Below, piece after piece: positions 1 to 5,204 of a stretch of DNA of 6,468 nucleotides. Source of the stretch: Pseudomonadota bacterium (GTDB lineage: Bacteria; Pseudomonadota; Gammaproteobacteria; Xanthomonadales; Rhodanobacteraceae). A program made the translations under genes and the position numbers. The stretch is taken from contig JAJXTX010000149.1 of the NCBI GenBank assembly GCA_021783385.1, forward strand, positions 1 through 6,468. The letters run 5' to 3'. A model generated the notes under the pieces. The model saw only the letters and a list, made by a program, of their open reading frames with translations, made no database searches and was not told the origin of the DNA. Positions within the stretch are counted from its first letter, which is position 1, and each line of letters starts with the position of its first letter.

Positions 1-600
1 CCGCGTTTCTTCCAGCAGCTGGCGACCCAGCAGTCGCCGAAATACCTCTGGATCGGCTGCTCCGATTCGCGCGTGCCGGCCACCCAGATCGTCGACCTGC
101 CGCCTGGCGAGATCTTCGTGCAGCGCAACGTGGCCAACGTGGTCGCGCACAGCGACCTCAACTGCCTCAGCACGATCCAGTTCGCGGTGGACATCCTCAA
201 GGTCGAGCACATCATCGTGGTCGGCCACTACGGCTGCGGCGGCGTGCAGGCGGTGCTGGACGAGCGCCGGCTGGGCCTGGTCGACAACTGGTTGCGCCAC
301 GTCGGCGACGTGGCGGAGAAACATTCCGCGATGCTCGCCGCGCTTGATCCGATGGCGCTGCGCAACGCACGCCTGTGCGAGCTCAACGCGATCGAGCAGG
401 TCACCAACACCTGCCGCACCACGATGGTGATGGACGCGTGGGAGCGCGGCCAGACGTTGTCGGTGCATGCGTGGTGCTACAGCCTCGACAACGGCCACAT
501 GCACGACCTGGCGATGCATGTCGATTCGCGCGCCGCGCTGCAGCCGGCCTACGAGACGGCGCTGCAGCGGCTGCAGCGGCTCCCGGCCGCGCTGCGGTGA
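1..600 (+). CDS. can: Beta-carbonic anhydrase, Can type (5' end cut off by window edge)
   Basis: This zinc enzyme of the cytoplasm interconverts CO2 and bicarbonate. The frame is open from base 1 and ends in TGA at 598-600, giving 199 visible residues. E. coli Can has 220, so about 22 N-terminal residues lie outside the window. Visible residues: CSDSR at 20-24 (zinc ligand C20, catalytic dyad D22/R24) and GHYGCGG at 75-81 (zinc ligands H76 and C79). With an offset of about 22, W17, R42 and Y160 match the W39/R64/Y181 bicarbonate pocket known from the Haemophilus and E. coli enzymes, so this looks like an allosteric type II beta-class enzyme. The C-terminal VHAWCYSLDNG stretch is also family-typical. 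A GTG at 73 lies inside the active-site region and is not the start. The stop codon overlaps the start of the next gene, which points to one transcript. Confidence 0.96.
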   Translation, partial: PRFFQQLATQQSPKYLWIGCSDSRVPATQIVDLPPGEIFVQRNVANVVAHSDLNCLSTIQFAVDILKVEHIIVVGHYGCGGVQAVLDERRLGLVDNWLRHVGDVAEKHSAMLAALDPMALRNARLCELNAIEQVTNTCRTTMVMDAWERGQTLSVHAWCYSLDNGHMHDLAMHVDSRAALQPAYETALQRLQRLPAALR

Positions 601-1025
601 GCGGCATCGTGCGCACCGATCATGCACCGGCGCCGGTCGGCGCCTATCCGCACGCGCGGCGCGTGGGGCAGTGGCTGTACCTGTCCGGGGTGGGCCCGCG
701 CGAGCCCGGCAGCCACGCGATCCCGGGCAATCTGCACGATGCCGAGGGGCACCTGACCGGCTATGACATCGAGGCGCAGTGCCGCCAGGTGTTTGCCAAC
801 GTCAGGGCGGTGCTGGAGGCCAGCGGCGCGGCGTGGACCGACCTGGTCGATGTCACCGTGTTCCTGACCGATCTGCCGCGCGACTTTGCCGCGTACAACC
901 GCCTCTACGCGGAGCACTTCGCCGGCGTCAACGCCTGCCGCACAACGGTGGGCGTCAGTGCGCTGCCGACGCCGATCGCGATCGAGCTGAAGTGCGTCGC
1001 GGTGCTGCCGGCGACGGCCGGCTGA
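597..1025 (+). CDS. RidA-superfamily protein, probable 2-aminomuconate deaminase
   Basis: The protein has 142 residues, the usual size for the YjgF/YER057c/UK114 (RidA) fold, whose members act on enamine/imine substrates as trimers with active sites between subunits. The frame is open far upstream inside the carbonic anhydrase gene. The start chosen is the GTG at 597, which overlaps the upstream TGA (GTGA), because protein similarity begins right there; no clear Shine-Dalgarno is seen, fitting translational coupling. Features seen: PVGAYPHARRVG (13-24), the LSGVGPR strand (29-35), GYDIEAQ (55-61), a VDVTVFLTD strand (84-92), and CRTTVGV with R115 at the conserved RidA arginine, followed by IAIE with E130. 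The GAYPH motif, the long insert after LSG, and the GYDIEAQ block resemble the 2-aminomuconate deaminases (AmnD/NbaF) of tryptophan/3-hydroxyanthranilate and 2-nitrobenzoate breakdown more than housekeeping RidA. The substrate is inference; a general imine deaminase remains possible. Confidence 0.9.
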   Translation: MSGIVRTDHAPAPVGAYPHARRVGQWLYLSGVGPREPGSHAIPGNLHDAEGHLTGYDIEAQCRQVFANVRAVLEASGAAWTDLVDVTVFLTDLPRDFAAYNRLYAEHFAGVNACRTTVGVSALPTPIAIELKCVAVLPATAG

Positions 1026-1073
1026 GGATAGCCGCACGCGACGACCCCGTGCGTGCCGATGCCGCACCCATGA

Positions 1074-1105
1074 AAAACCCCGCCGGCTTGCGCCGGCGGG
1101 GTTTT
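1074..1105. terminator. Bidirectional intrinsic terminator
   Basis: A perfect inverted repeat has arms 1074-1087 and 1092-1105 around a TTGC loop. The core is ten G/C pairs (CCCCGCCGGC against GCCGGCGGGG), flanked by four A/T pairs. On the plus strand the stem ends in TTTT, and on the minus strand in TTTTT. It lies 48 nt after the plus-strand deaminase stop and about 20 nt after the minus-strand His-rich gene stop, so it can end both converging transcripts. Confidence 0.92.
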
Positions 1106-1124
1106 GGTTCACGCCAACCGACGC

Positions 1125-1391
1125 TCAGCCAGCGGTGCTGGCGGAAGCCGGTGCCTTCTTGGCGGCCTTGTGGTGGACGGCCTTGTGATGGGCAGCCTTG
1201 TGGTGGGTCACATGATGGGCCTTCATCTTGGAGTGGGCCTTCATGTGGTGCATCGGCGCCTTCTTCGGGGCCGCGGCAGGAGCGCTCTGCTCGGTCGCGG
1301 CTGCCTGGGGAGCAGCAGCCTGAGCCAGCACGGAACCGGAAAGAGCCACGCCCGCCACGAGCAGGGAAGCGATCGCAAGTTTACGCATCAT
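1125..1391 (-). CDS. Small exported His/Lys/Ala-rich protein (Asr-like composition)
   Basis: This encodes 88 residues with a clear Sec signal peptide: MMRK n-region, a hydrophobic stretch at about 5-20, and a VLA|Q cleavage site after A23. The mature part of about 65 residues starts Ala/Pro/Gln-rich (24-46) and continues as a basic tail with 11 histidines and about 8 lysines. The tail includes three tandem five-residue units HHKAA, HHKAV and HHKAA at 63-77. No folded domain is visible. Composition and layout recall the periplasmic acid-shock protein Asr of enterobacteria and other short His-rich periplasmic proteins. Acid buffering, anion binding or metal (Ni/Cu/Zn) binding are possibilities, none shown. 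The first of two adjacent ATG codons is preferred because GAGG (1401-1404) lies 9 nt upstream. The frame is open further upstream, but that part has no RBS and would bury the signal peptide. The gene stands alone between hutG and a terminator. Confidence 0.82.
   Translation of the reverse strand: MMRKLAIASLLVAGVALSGSVLAQAAAPQAAATEQSAPAAAPKKAPMHHMKAHSKMKAHHVTHHKAAHHKAVHHKAAKKAPASASTAG
1161..1205 (-). repeat. Three 15-bp tandem repeats coding for HHKA(A/V)
   Basis: There are three direct 15-bp copies at 1161-1175, 1176-1190 and 1191-1205. Copies 1 and 3 differ at one base (GGCGGCC versus GGCAGCC), and copy 2 differs at a few. A degenerate fourth unit follows at about 1206-1220. Being in frame, copy number changes would lengthen or shorten the His/Lys tail without breaking the gene. 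Confidence 0.85.
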
Positions 1392-1580
1392 GATGTTGAG
1401 CCTCGGACGATTGGGGTATCGCGAACCCGGCCGGAACCCGGCAACTCGGGTGGCGCGACGACCCCACAATAGCAGCAGGCAAGGCCTACCACGGCTGAAC
1501 GAAACGCAGGATTTCCACGCGGCTCCCGCTGCCGCAGCTTGACTTTGGGCCGCCGCAACCGCGGCCGCAGAAAATTGCGT
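1392..1580 (-). other. Intergenic region between hutG and the His-rich gene
   Basis: This 189-nt non-coding stretch must hold the 3' end of the hutG transcript and, if the His-rich gene has its own promoter, that promoter. Apart from the RBS at 1401-1404, I see no convincing sigma-70 promoter and no U-tailed terminator. One small GC hairpin (1548-1566) has a 6-bp stem and no U-tract. A TATTGT at about 1468-1473 (minus strand) could be a -10 box but has no matching -35. Confidence 0.4.
1401..1404 (-). promoter_or_regulatory. Ribosome binding site of the His-rich gene
   Basis: GAGG on the minus strand lies 9 nt before the first ATG (1391-1389) and 12 nt before the second. This spacing favours the first ATG. 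Confidence 0.5.
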
Positions 1581-2390
1581 TCACGCCAGGCATTGCCGCA
1601 GCAGCTGGCCGATCAGCGCCTGCAGCGGCGCTGCCCTGACCGCGTCGTAGTCGAGGCTCGTTTCGTCCATGTAGTTCAACTGCACCAGCTCCAGCTGCAC
1701 CGCCTGCACACCCGCGCCGCGCTGTCCATAGTGCCGCGTGATGTAGCCGCCCTTGAAACGCCCGTTGACCGCGAAGCCGTAGCGCGACTGCGATTGCAGG
1801 CAGGCCTGCAGCCGCGCCTGCAGGTCGGCGTCGCAGCTTGCGCCATCCGCCGTGCCCAGGTTGAGATCCGGCAGCCGGCCCTCGAACAGCATCGGCACGC
1901 GGCTGCGGATGGAATGGCCTTCCCACAGCACCACGCGACCATGCTCGGCGCGCAGCCGTGCAAGTTCCTGCGCCAGCGCATCGTGGTACGGCTGCCAGAA
2001 AGCGTTTATGCGCTGTTGCACTTCGGCCGGCTGCGGCGCCAGCCCCTCCTGATACAGCGGCTCGCCGTCGAAACCGATGGTCGGCACCAGGCCGGTCTCG
2101 CGCTGGCCCGGATACAGCGCGTGGCCGTCGACCGGCCGGTTGAGATCGATCACATAGCGCGACGCGCGCGGCTTCAGCACGCTGGCGCCCAGCGCCTGCG
2201 CCAGCGGCTGGTACAGCCGCGCCACGTGCCAGTCGGTGTCCGGCGCGCGGCGCGCGGCCGGCCGCATGCGCGCGGCGATATCGGCGGGAATGTCACTGCC
2301 GTCGTGCGGCAGGCTGATCAGCAGCGGCACACGGCCGCGCTGCAGGCTGTAGATGCTCATGGGCGGCAGTGTACCGATGACACGCGCCAT
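1581..2390 (-). CDS. hutG: N-formylglutamate deformylase (N-formylglutamate amidohydrolase)
   Basis: This enzyme hydrolyses N-formyl-L-glutamate to glutamate and formate, the last step of the five-step histidine degradation route (with HutH, HutU, HutI, HutF). The protein has 269 residues, normal for the family. Conserved blocks in order: LLISLPHDG (23-31), DTDWHV (51-56), SRYVIDLNRP (77-86), GLVPTIGFDG (100-109), WEGHSIRSRVP (156-166) followed by LPDLNLGT (173-180), GGYITRHYG (214-222), and VQLELVQLNYMDE (231-243). The His/Asp/Glu in these blocks are plausible metal and substrate contacts. The ATG at 2390 shares one base with the gor stop (TGATG), so termination-reinitiation is likely. A second ATG at 2360 (MSIYSLQ) aligns better with the start of homologous proteins but has no RBS; the true N terminus may be 10 residues shorter. 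No other hut gene or hutC-type regulator is in the window. Confidence 0.93.
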   Translation of the reverse strand: MARVIGTLPPMSIYSLQRGRVPLLISLPHDGSDIPADIAARMRPAARRAPDTDWHVARLYQPLAQALGASVLKPRASRYVIDLNRPVDGHALYPGQRETGLVPTIGFDGEPLYQEGLAPQPAEVQQRINAFWQPYHDALAQELARLRAEHGRVVLWEGHSIRSRVPMLFEGRLPDLNLGTADGASCDADLQARLQACLQSQSRYGFAVNGRFKGGYITRHYGQRGAGVQAVQLELVQLNYMDETSLDYDAVRAAPLQALIGQLLRQCLA

Positions 2391-3739
2391 CAGCCCATCA
2401 GTACCAGCTCCTCCGCGGCGGTGGGATGGATCGCCACGGTGGCGTCCAGGTCGCGCTTGCGCAGGCCGAGCTTCAGCGCCACCGCGAAGCCCTGCAGCAT
2501 CTCGTCGACGCCGGGGCCGAGCGCATGGATGCCGACCACCCGCTCGTCGGCCCCGGTGCAGACCAGCTTCATCACGCTTTGCTCATGCCGGCCGGCCAGC
2601 GCCCACTGCATCGGTGTGAACCGGCTGCGGTGGACGCTTACCTGCTCGCCGTAGCGCTGGCGCGCTTCCGCCTCGGTCAGCCCGACCATGCCCAGCGGCG
2701 GCTCGGTAAACACCACGCTGGGGATGTTGCGGTAATCCAGCTGCGCGTCGGGCTGGTCGCCGAACAGCCGATCCGCCAGATGCCGTCCGGCCGCCACCGC
2801 CACCGGCGTGAGCGCCTTGCGCGCGGTGACGTCGCCCACCGCGTGGATGCCGGCACGGCTGGTGTTCTGGCGCGCATCGGTAACCACGTGGCCGCGCTCA
2901 TCCCGCTGCACGCCGACGTCCGCCAGCCCGAGGCGATCGGCGTTGGGCACGCGCCCGACTGCCCACAGCAGCGCATCGTAAGGCCCGCGTGCCGCGCCCT
3001 GCGCCACGTCGTCCAGCCACAGGCCGCCGGTGCCGCGCCGCACCGCGCGAATCGCGCTGTGCGCGGTGATCGTCACGCCGTGCGCCGCCATCTGCTGCGC
3101 CAGGACCTGTACCAGCTCCTGGTCGAAACTTTCCAGCAGCGGCCCACGGGCCAGCAGTTCCACCTCGCTGTCCAGCGCCTGCAGCATGCCGGCAAATTCC
3201 ACTGCCACGTAGCCGCCGCCCACGATCGCCACGCGCTGCGGCCGCGCCGTCAGCGCAAACATGTCGTCCGAAACCATGCCCAGCTCAAAGCCGGGCAACG
3301 CCAGCCGGCGCGGACGCGCACCGGTGGCGATCACGATCTGCGGTGCCTGCAGCCGCGTGCCATCGTCCAGCTCGATCGTGTTGGCGGCGACGAACCGGCC
3401 GCTGTGCGCCAGCCGCTGCACGCCCGCCTGCTGCAGCCGCTGCGCGTAGCGCTGGGCGATTGCATCGATATGGCGCTCGCGCAAGCTGCGAAAATGCGCC
3501 CAGTCCAGCGGCCCCGGCGCTGCGCCGAAGCCGATCGCCTGCGCCAGCCGCTGCGTCTGCGCCCACTGCGCGGCAAACCACAGCGCCTTCTTCGGCACGC
3601 AGCCGCGATGCACGCAGGTGCCGCCGAGCGGCGCGGGATCGAGCAGCGCCACGCGGGCACCATGCTGTGCCGCGCGCAGTGCGGTGGCGAGGCCGGCGGA
3701 ACCCGCGCCCAGCACGATCAGATCATGGTTTGCAGTCAT
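2390..3739 (-). CDS. gor: Glutathione-disulfide reductase
   Basis: This cytoplasmic FAD flavoenzyme reduces oxidised glutathione with NADPH to maintain the thiol pool. It has 449 residues, normal length. Domains: FAD Rossmann motif GAGSAG at 11-16; redox disulfide in GGTCVHRGCVPKK (C42, C47); ATGARPR (138-144); NAD(P)H-binding GGGYVAVEFA at 174-183 with the GxGxxA form usual for NADPH; second FAD block AVGRVPN and a GIHAVGDV motif; C-terminal interface HPTAAEE with H438/E443 matching the E. coli His-Glu pair. Of the two E. coli NADPH-phosphate arginines (R198, R204), the first is kept (R198) and the second position is E203. The ATG at 3739 is chosen because GGAG lies 9 nt upstream and the protein begins just before the FAD motif; further upstream codons (ATG 3757, TTG 3766) lack an RBS. 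The stop overlaps the hutG start. A related flavoprotein disulfide reductase is possible but less likely given the GTCVxxGCVPKK and HPTxxEE combination. Confidence 0.93.
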   Translation of the reverse strand: MTANHDLIVLGAGSAGLATALRAAQHGARVALLDPAPLGGTCVHRGCVPKKALWFAAQWAQTQRLAQAIGFGAAPGPLDWAHFRSLRERHIDAIAQRYAQRLQQAGVQRLAHSGRFVAANTIELDDGTRLQAPQIVIATGARPRRLALPGFELGMVSDDMFALTARPQRVAIVGGGYVAVEFAGMLQALDSEVELLARGPLLESFDQELVQVLAQQMAAHGVTITAHSAIRAVRRGTGGLWLDDVAQGAARGPYDALLWAVGRVPNADRLGLADVGVQRDERGHVVTDARQNTSRAGIHAVGDVTARKALTPVAVAAGRHLADRLFGDQPDAQLDYRNIPSVVFTEPPLGMVGLTEAEARQRYGEQVSVHRSRFTPMQWALAGRHEQSVMKLVCTGADERVVGIHALGPGVDEMLQGFAVALKLGLRKRDLDATVAIHPTAAEELVLMG

Positions 3740-3748
3740 TGCTGCGCG

Positions 3749-3752
3749 CTCC
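3749..3752 (-). promoter_or_regulatory. Ribosome binding site of gor
   Basis: GGAG on the minus strand lies 9 nt before the ATG at 3739. It decides this start over the in-frame ATG at 3757 and the TTG at 3766. Confidence 0.65.
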
Positions 3753-3825
3753 GGCATCCGCCGCAAACTAGCCGACCACCTGCAGCGGCGGCGTCAAGGC
3801 GAGCGCGGCGCGGTGACCTCTGCCA

Positions 3826-5085
3826 CTACAGCCCGAAGCGCGCCGGCGCATACGGCGTGGCGTCGATCGGTGCGGCCGTGCCACCCAGCATCGACGCAAT
3901 CAGCTCGCCAGTGGCGGTCGACATGCTCACGCCGAGCATGCCGTGCGCGGTGGCCAGCAGCAGGTTCGACCAGCGCGTACTGGGGCCGATGATCGGCACC
4001 TCGTCCACGCTCATCGGCCGCCAGCCCCACCATGCCTCCTGCAGCTGCGCGCCCTGCGGTTCGCGCAGGCCCTCGGCCGCGCCACGGCGCAGTGCCTCCA
4101 GCCGGCGTGGGTTGAGGCCCTCGCGGTAACCGGAAAATTCCATCGTGCTGCCCAGCCGGAAACCCTCGTTCCAGGTGGTCACGCACACCGACGCCTCGCG
4201 CAGCGCCAGCGCGTGCCGTGGCACCTGCGCCGGCCGGCTGTAGGTGAGCGAGTAGCCCTTGCCCGGTTGCATCGGCAGCCGCAGACCCAGCGCCTGGCCC
4301 AGCAGCGGCGACCATGCGCCCAGCGCCAGCAGCACGCGCTCGCCCCGGAAACGGCCGCGGCTGCTGTGCACCTCGGTGATGCGCGCGTCGGCGGTGCTGA
4401 ACCGCTCGATCCGCGCGCCGGATTCGATCACCCCGCCCAGCTCGGCCACCCGCCGCGCCAGCTCGGCCGCGTAGCGATCCGGCCGCAGCCGCGCATCGCC
4501 GGGGTGCAACAACCCGCCGGCCACACCGGGCCTCAACGCCGGCTCCAGCGCCTCGACCTCGCTGCCCGTCAGCGGCTGCACGTCGATACCGAGGCGATCA
4601 AGCACGCTGACGTGCTCGCGCCGATCCTGCGCCAGCTTTGCCGGCGTGCGATGCACGTAAAGCACGCCCTGCTCGACGAACTCGCAGTCCAGCTTTTCAT
4701 GCCGCACCAGCTCGCCCAGCAGCCGGCGCGAGCGCAGCAGCAGCGCCGCGCGGGCGTCGGTGGCACGGACAAAATCGCGCCAGTTGCAGTGGCGCGCAAA
4801 ACCCAGCAGCCAGCGCAGCCGCGGACCGTCGAAGCGCGGATCGAGATACAGCGGCGCATCCGCCTTCAGCATCGAGCGCAGCGCCACGCCGATCATTCCG
4901 GGCATCGCCAGCGGCGCTGCGTGGCTGGGTGTGATCGTGCCGCAATTGCCGTACGAGCTGCCGCAGCCGGGCGTGCCCTGCTCCAGTATCCGCACGCTGG
5001 CGCCCGCCTTCAGCAGGTACAGCGCACTGGCCAGGCCAATCACGCCGCCGCCGAGGATCAGCACATCGCTATGGGTCGTGTTCAT
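3826..5085 (-). CDS. FAD-dependent D-amino acid dehydrogenase (DadA family)
   Basis: This DAO-superfamily flavoprotein of 419 residues would oxidise a D-amino acid to the 2-oxo acid (or imine) and ammonia. DadA-type enzymes pass electrons to the quinone pool at the inner face of the membrane. Seen: FAD Rossmann motif GGGVIG (12-17) with the acidic residue E34 ending the second strand; the DadA-type block GSSYGNCGTITPSH (41-54), followed by the PLAMPGM stretch; substrate domain in the middle; C-terminal FAD block GWRPMSVDEVPIIG (354-367) and HGMLGVSMSTATGELIA (381-397). The ATG at 5085 is chosen because it sits just before the FAD motif; the upstream GTG at 5103 has no RBS. Similar proteins are found in xanthomonad hydroxyproline clusters as D-hydroxyproline dehydrogenase, so the substrate could be D-alanine, another D-amino acid or cis-4-hydroxy-D-proline. 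The sequence alone does not decide, so I give no symbol. Gor follows after 86 nt. Confidence 0.9.
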   Translation of the reverse strand: MNTTHSDVLILGGGVIGLASALYLLKAGASVRILEQGTPGCGSSYGNCGTITPSHAAPLAMPGMIGVALRSMLKADAPLYLDPRFDGPRLRWLLGFARHCNWRDFVRATDARAALLLRSRRLLGELVRHEKLDCEFVEQGVLYVHRTPAKLAQDRREHVSVLDRLGIDVQPLTGSEVEALEPALRPGVAGGLLHPGDARLRPDRYAAELARRVAELGGVIESGARIERFSTADARITEVHSSRGRFRGERVLLALGAWSPLLGQALGLRLPMQPGKGYSLTYSRPAQVPRHALALREASVCVTTWNEGFRLGSTMEFSGYREGLNPRRLEALRRGAAEGLREPQGAQLQEAWWGWRPMSVDEVPIIGPSTRWSNLLLATAHGMLGVSMSTATGELIASMLGGTAAPIDATPYAPARFGL

Positions 5086-5204
5086 GCCTGCCAGTCTAGC
5101 CACGCGGGCGGCGTGGCTGGCGACTTGCTTCGTATCCTGCGGTACTTGTCACCCGATTTGTTCGCGCGCAGGCTCTGATCATTGCAGCCTTGTCGGTGGT
5201 CGTC
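5086..5204. other. Divergent intergenic region (dadA-like gene / exported-protein gene)
   Basis: These 119 nt separate two divergent start codons and must contain at least the dadA-side promoter. Partial -35-like hexamers occur (TTGTCA at about 5146 on the plus strand, GTGACA at about 5148 on the minus strand), but neither has a -10 box at 16-18 nt. The two candidates overlap in mirror orientation, so a shared control site is possible but unproven. Confidence 0.3.

Noticed and set aside
1548..1566. Small GC hairpin downstream of hutG as a terminator
   Set aside because: The stem is only 6 bp with a 7-nt loop and no U-tract follows, and such hairpins arise by chance at this GC content.
1539..2654. 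Plus-strand open frame of 371 codons
   Set aside because: It is antisense to hutG and the end of gor, whose conserved motifs are unambiguous.
3740..3825. Possible sigma-70 promoter before gor (TTGACG at 3797-3792, minus strand)
   Set aside because: The -35-like box is good, but no -10 box lies at 16-18 nt; the nearest TAGTTT is about 21 nt away and matches only half the consensus.
2426..4129. Plus-strand open frame of 567 codons
   Set aside because: It lies opposite gor and the end of the dadA-like gene, both with clear family motifs. Its own translation is Arg/His/Gln/Ala-rich without recognisable domains.
3943..5178. Plus-strand open frame of 411 codons
   Set aside because: It is the complement of the DadA-family gene, with shadow-type composition and no domain.
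5190..5204. Earlier start for the exported protein (in-frame GTG 5196 or TTG 5190)
   Set aside because: The frame is open upstream, but MPKRMF at 5205 gives a standard basic n-region for the signal peptide. The extension would put hydrophobic residues before it without a better RBS.
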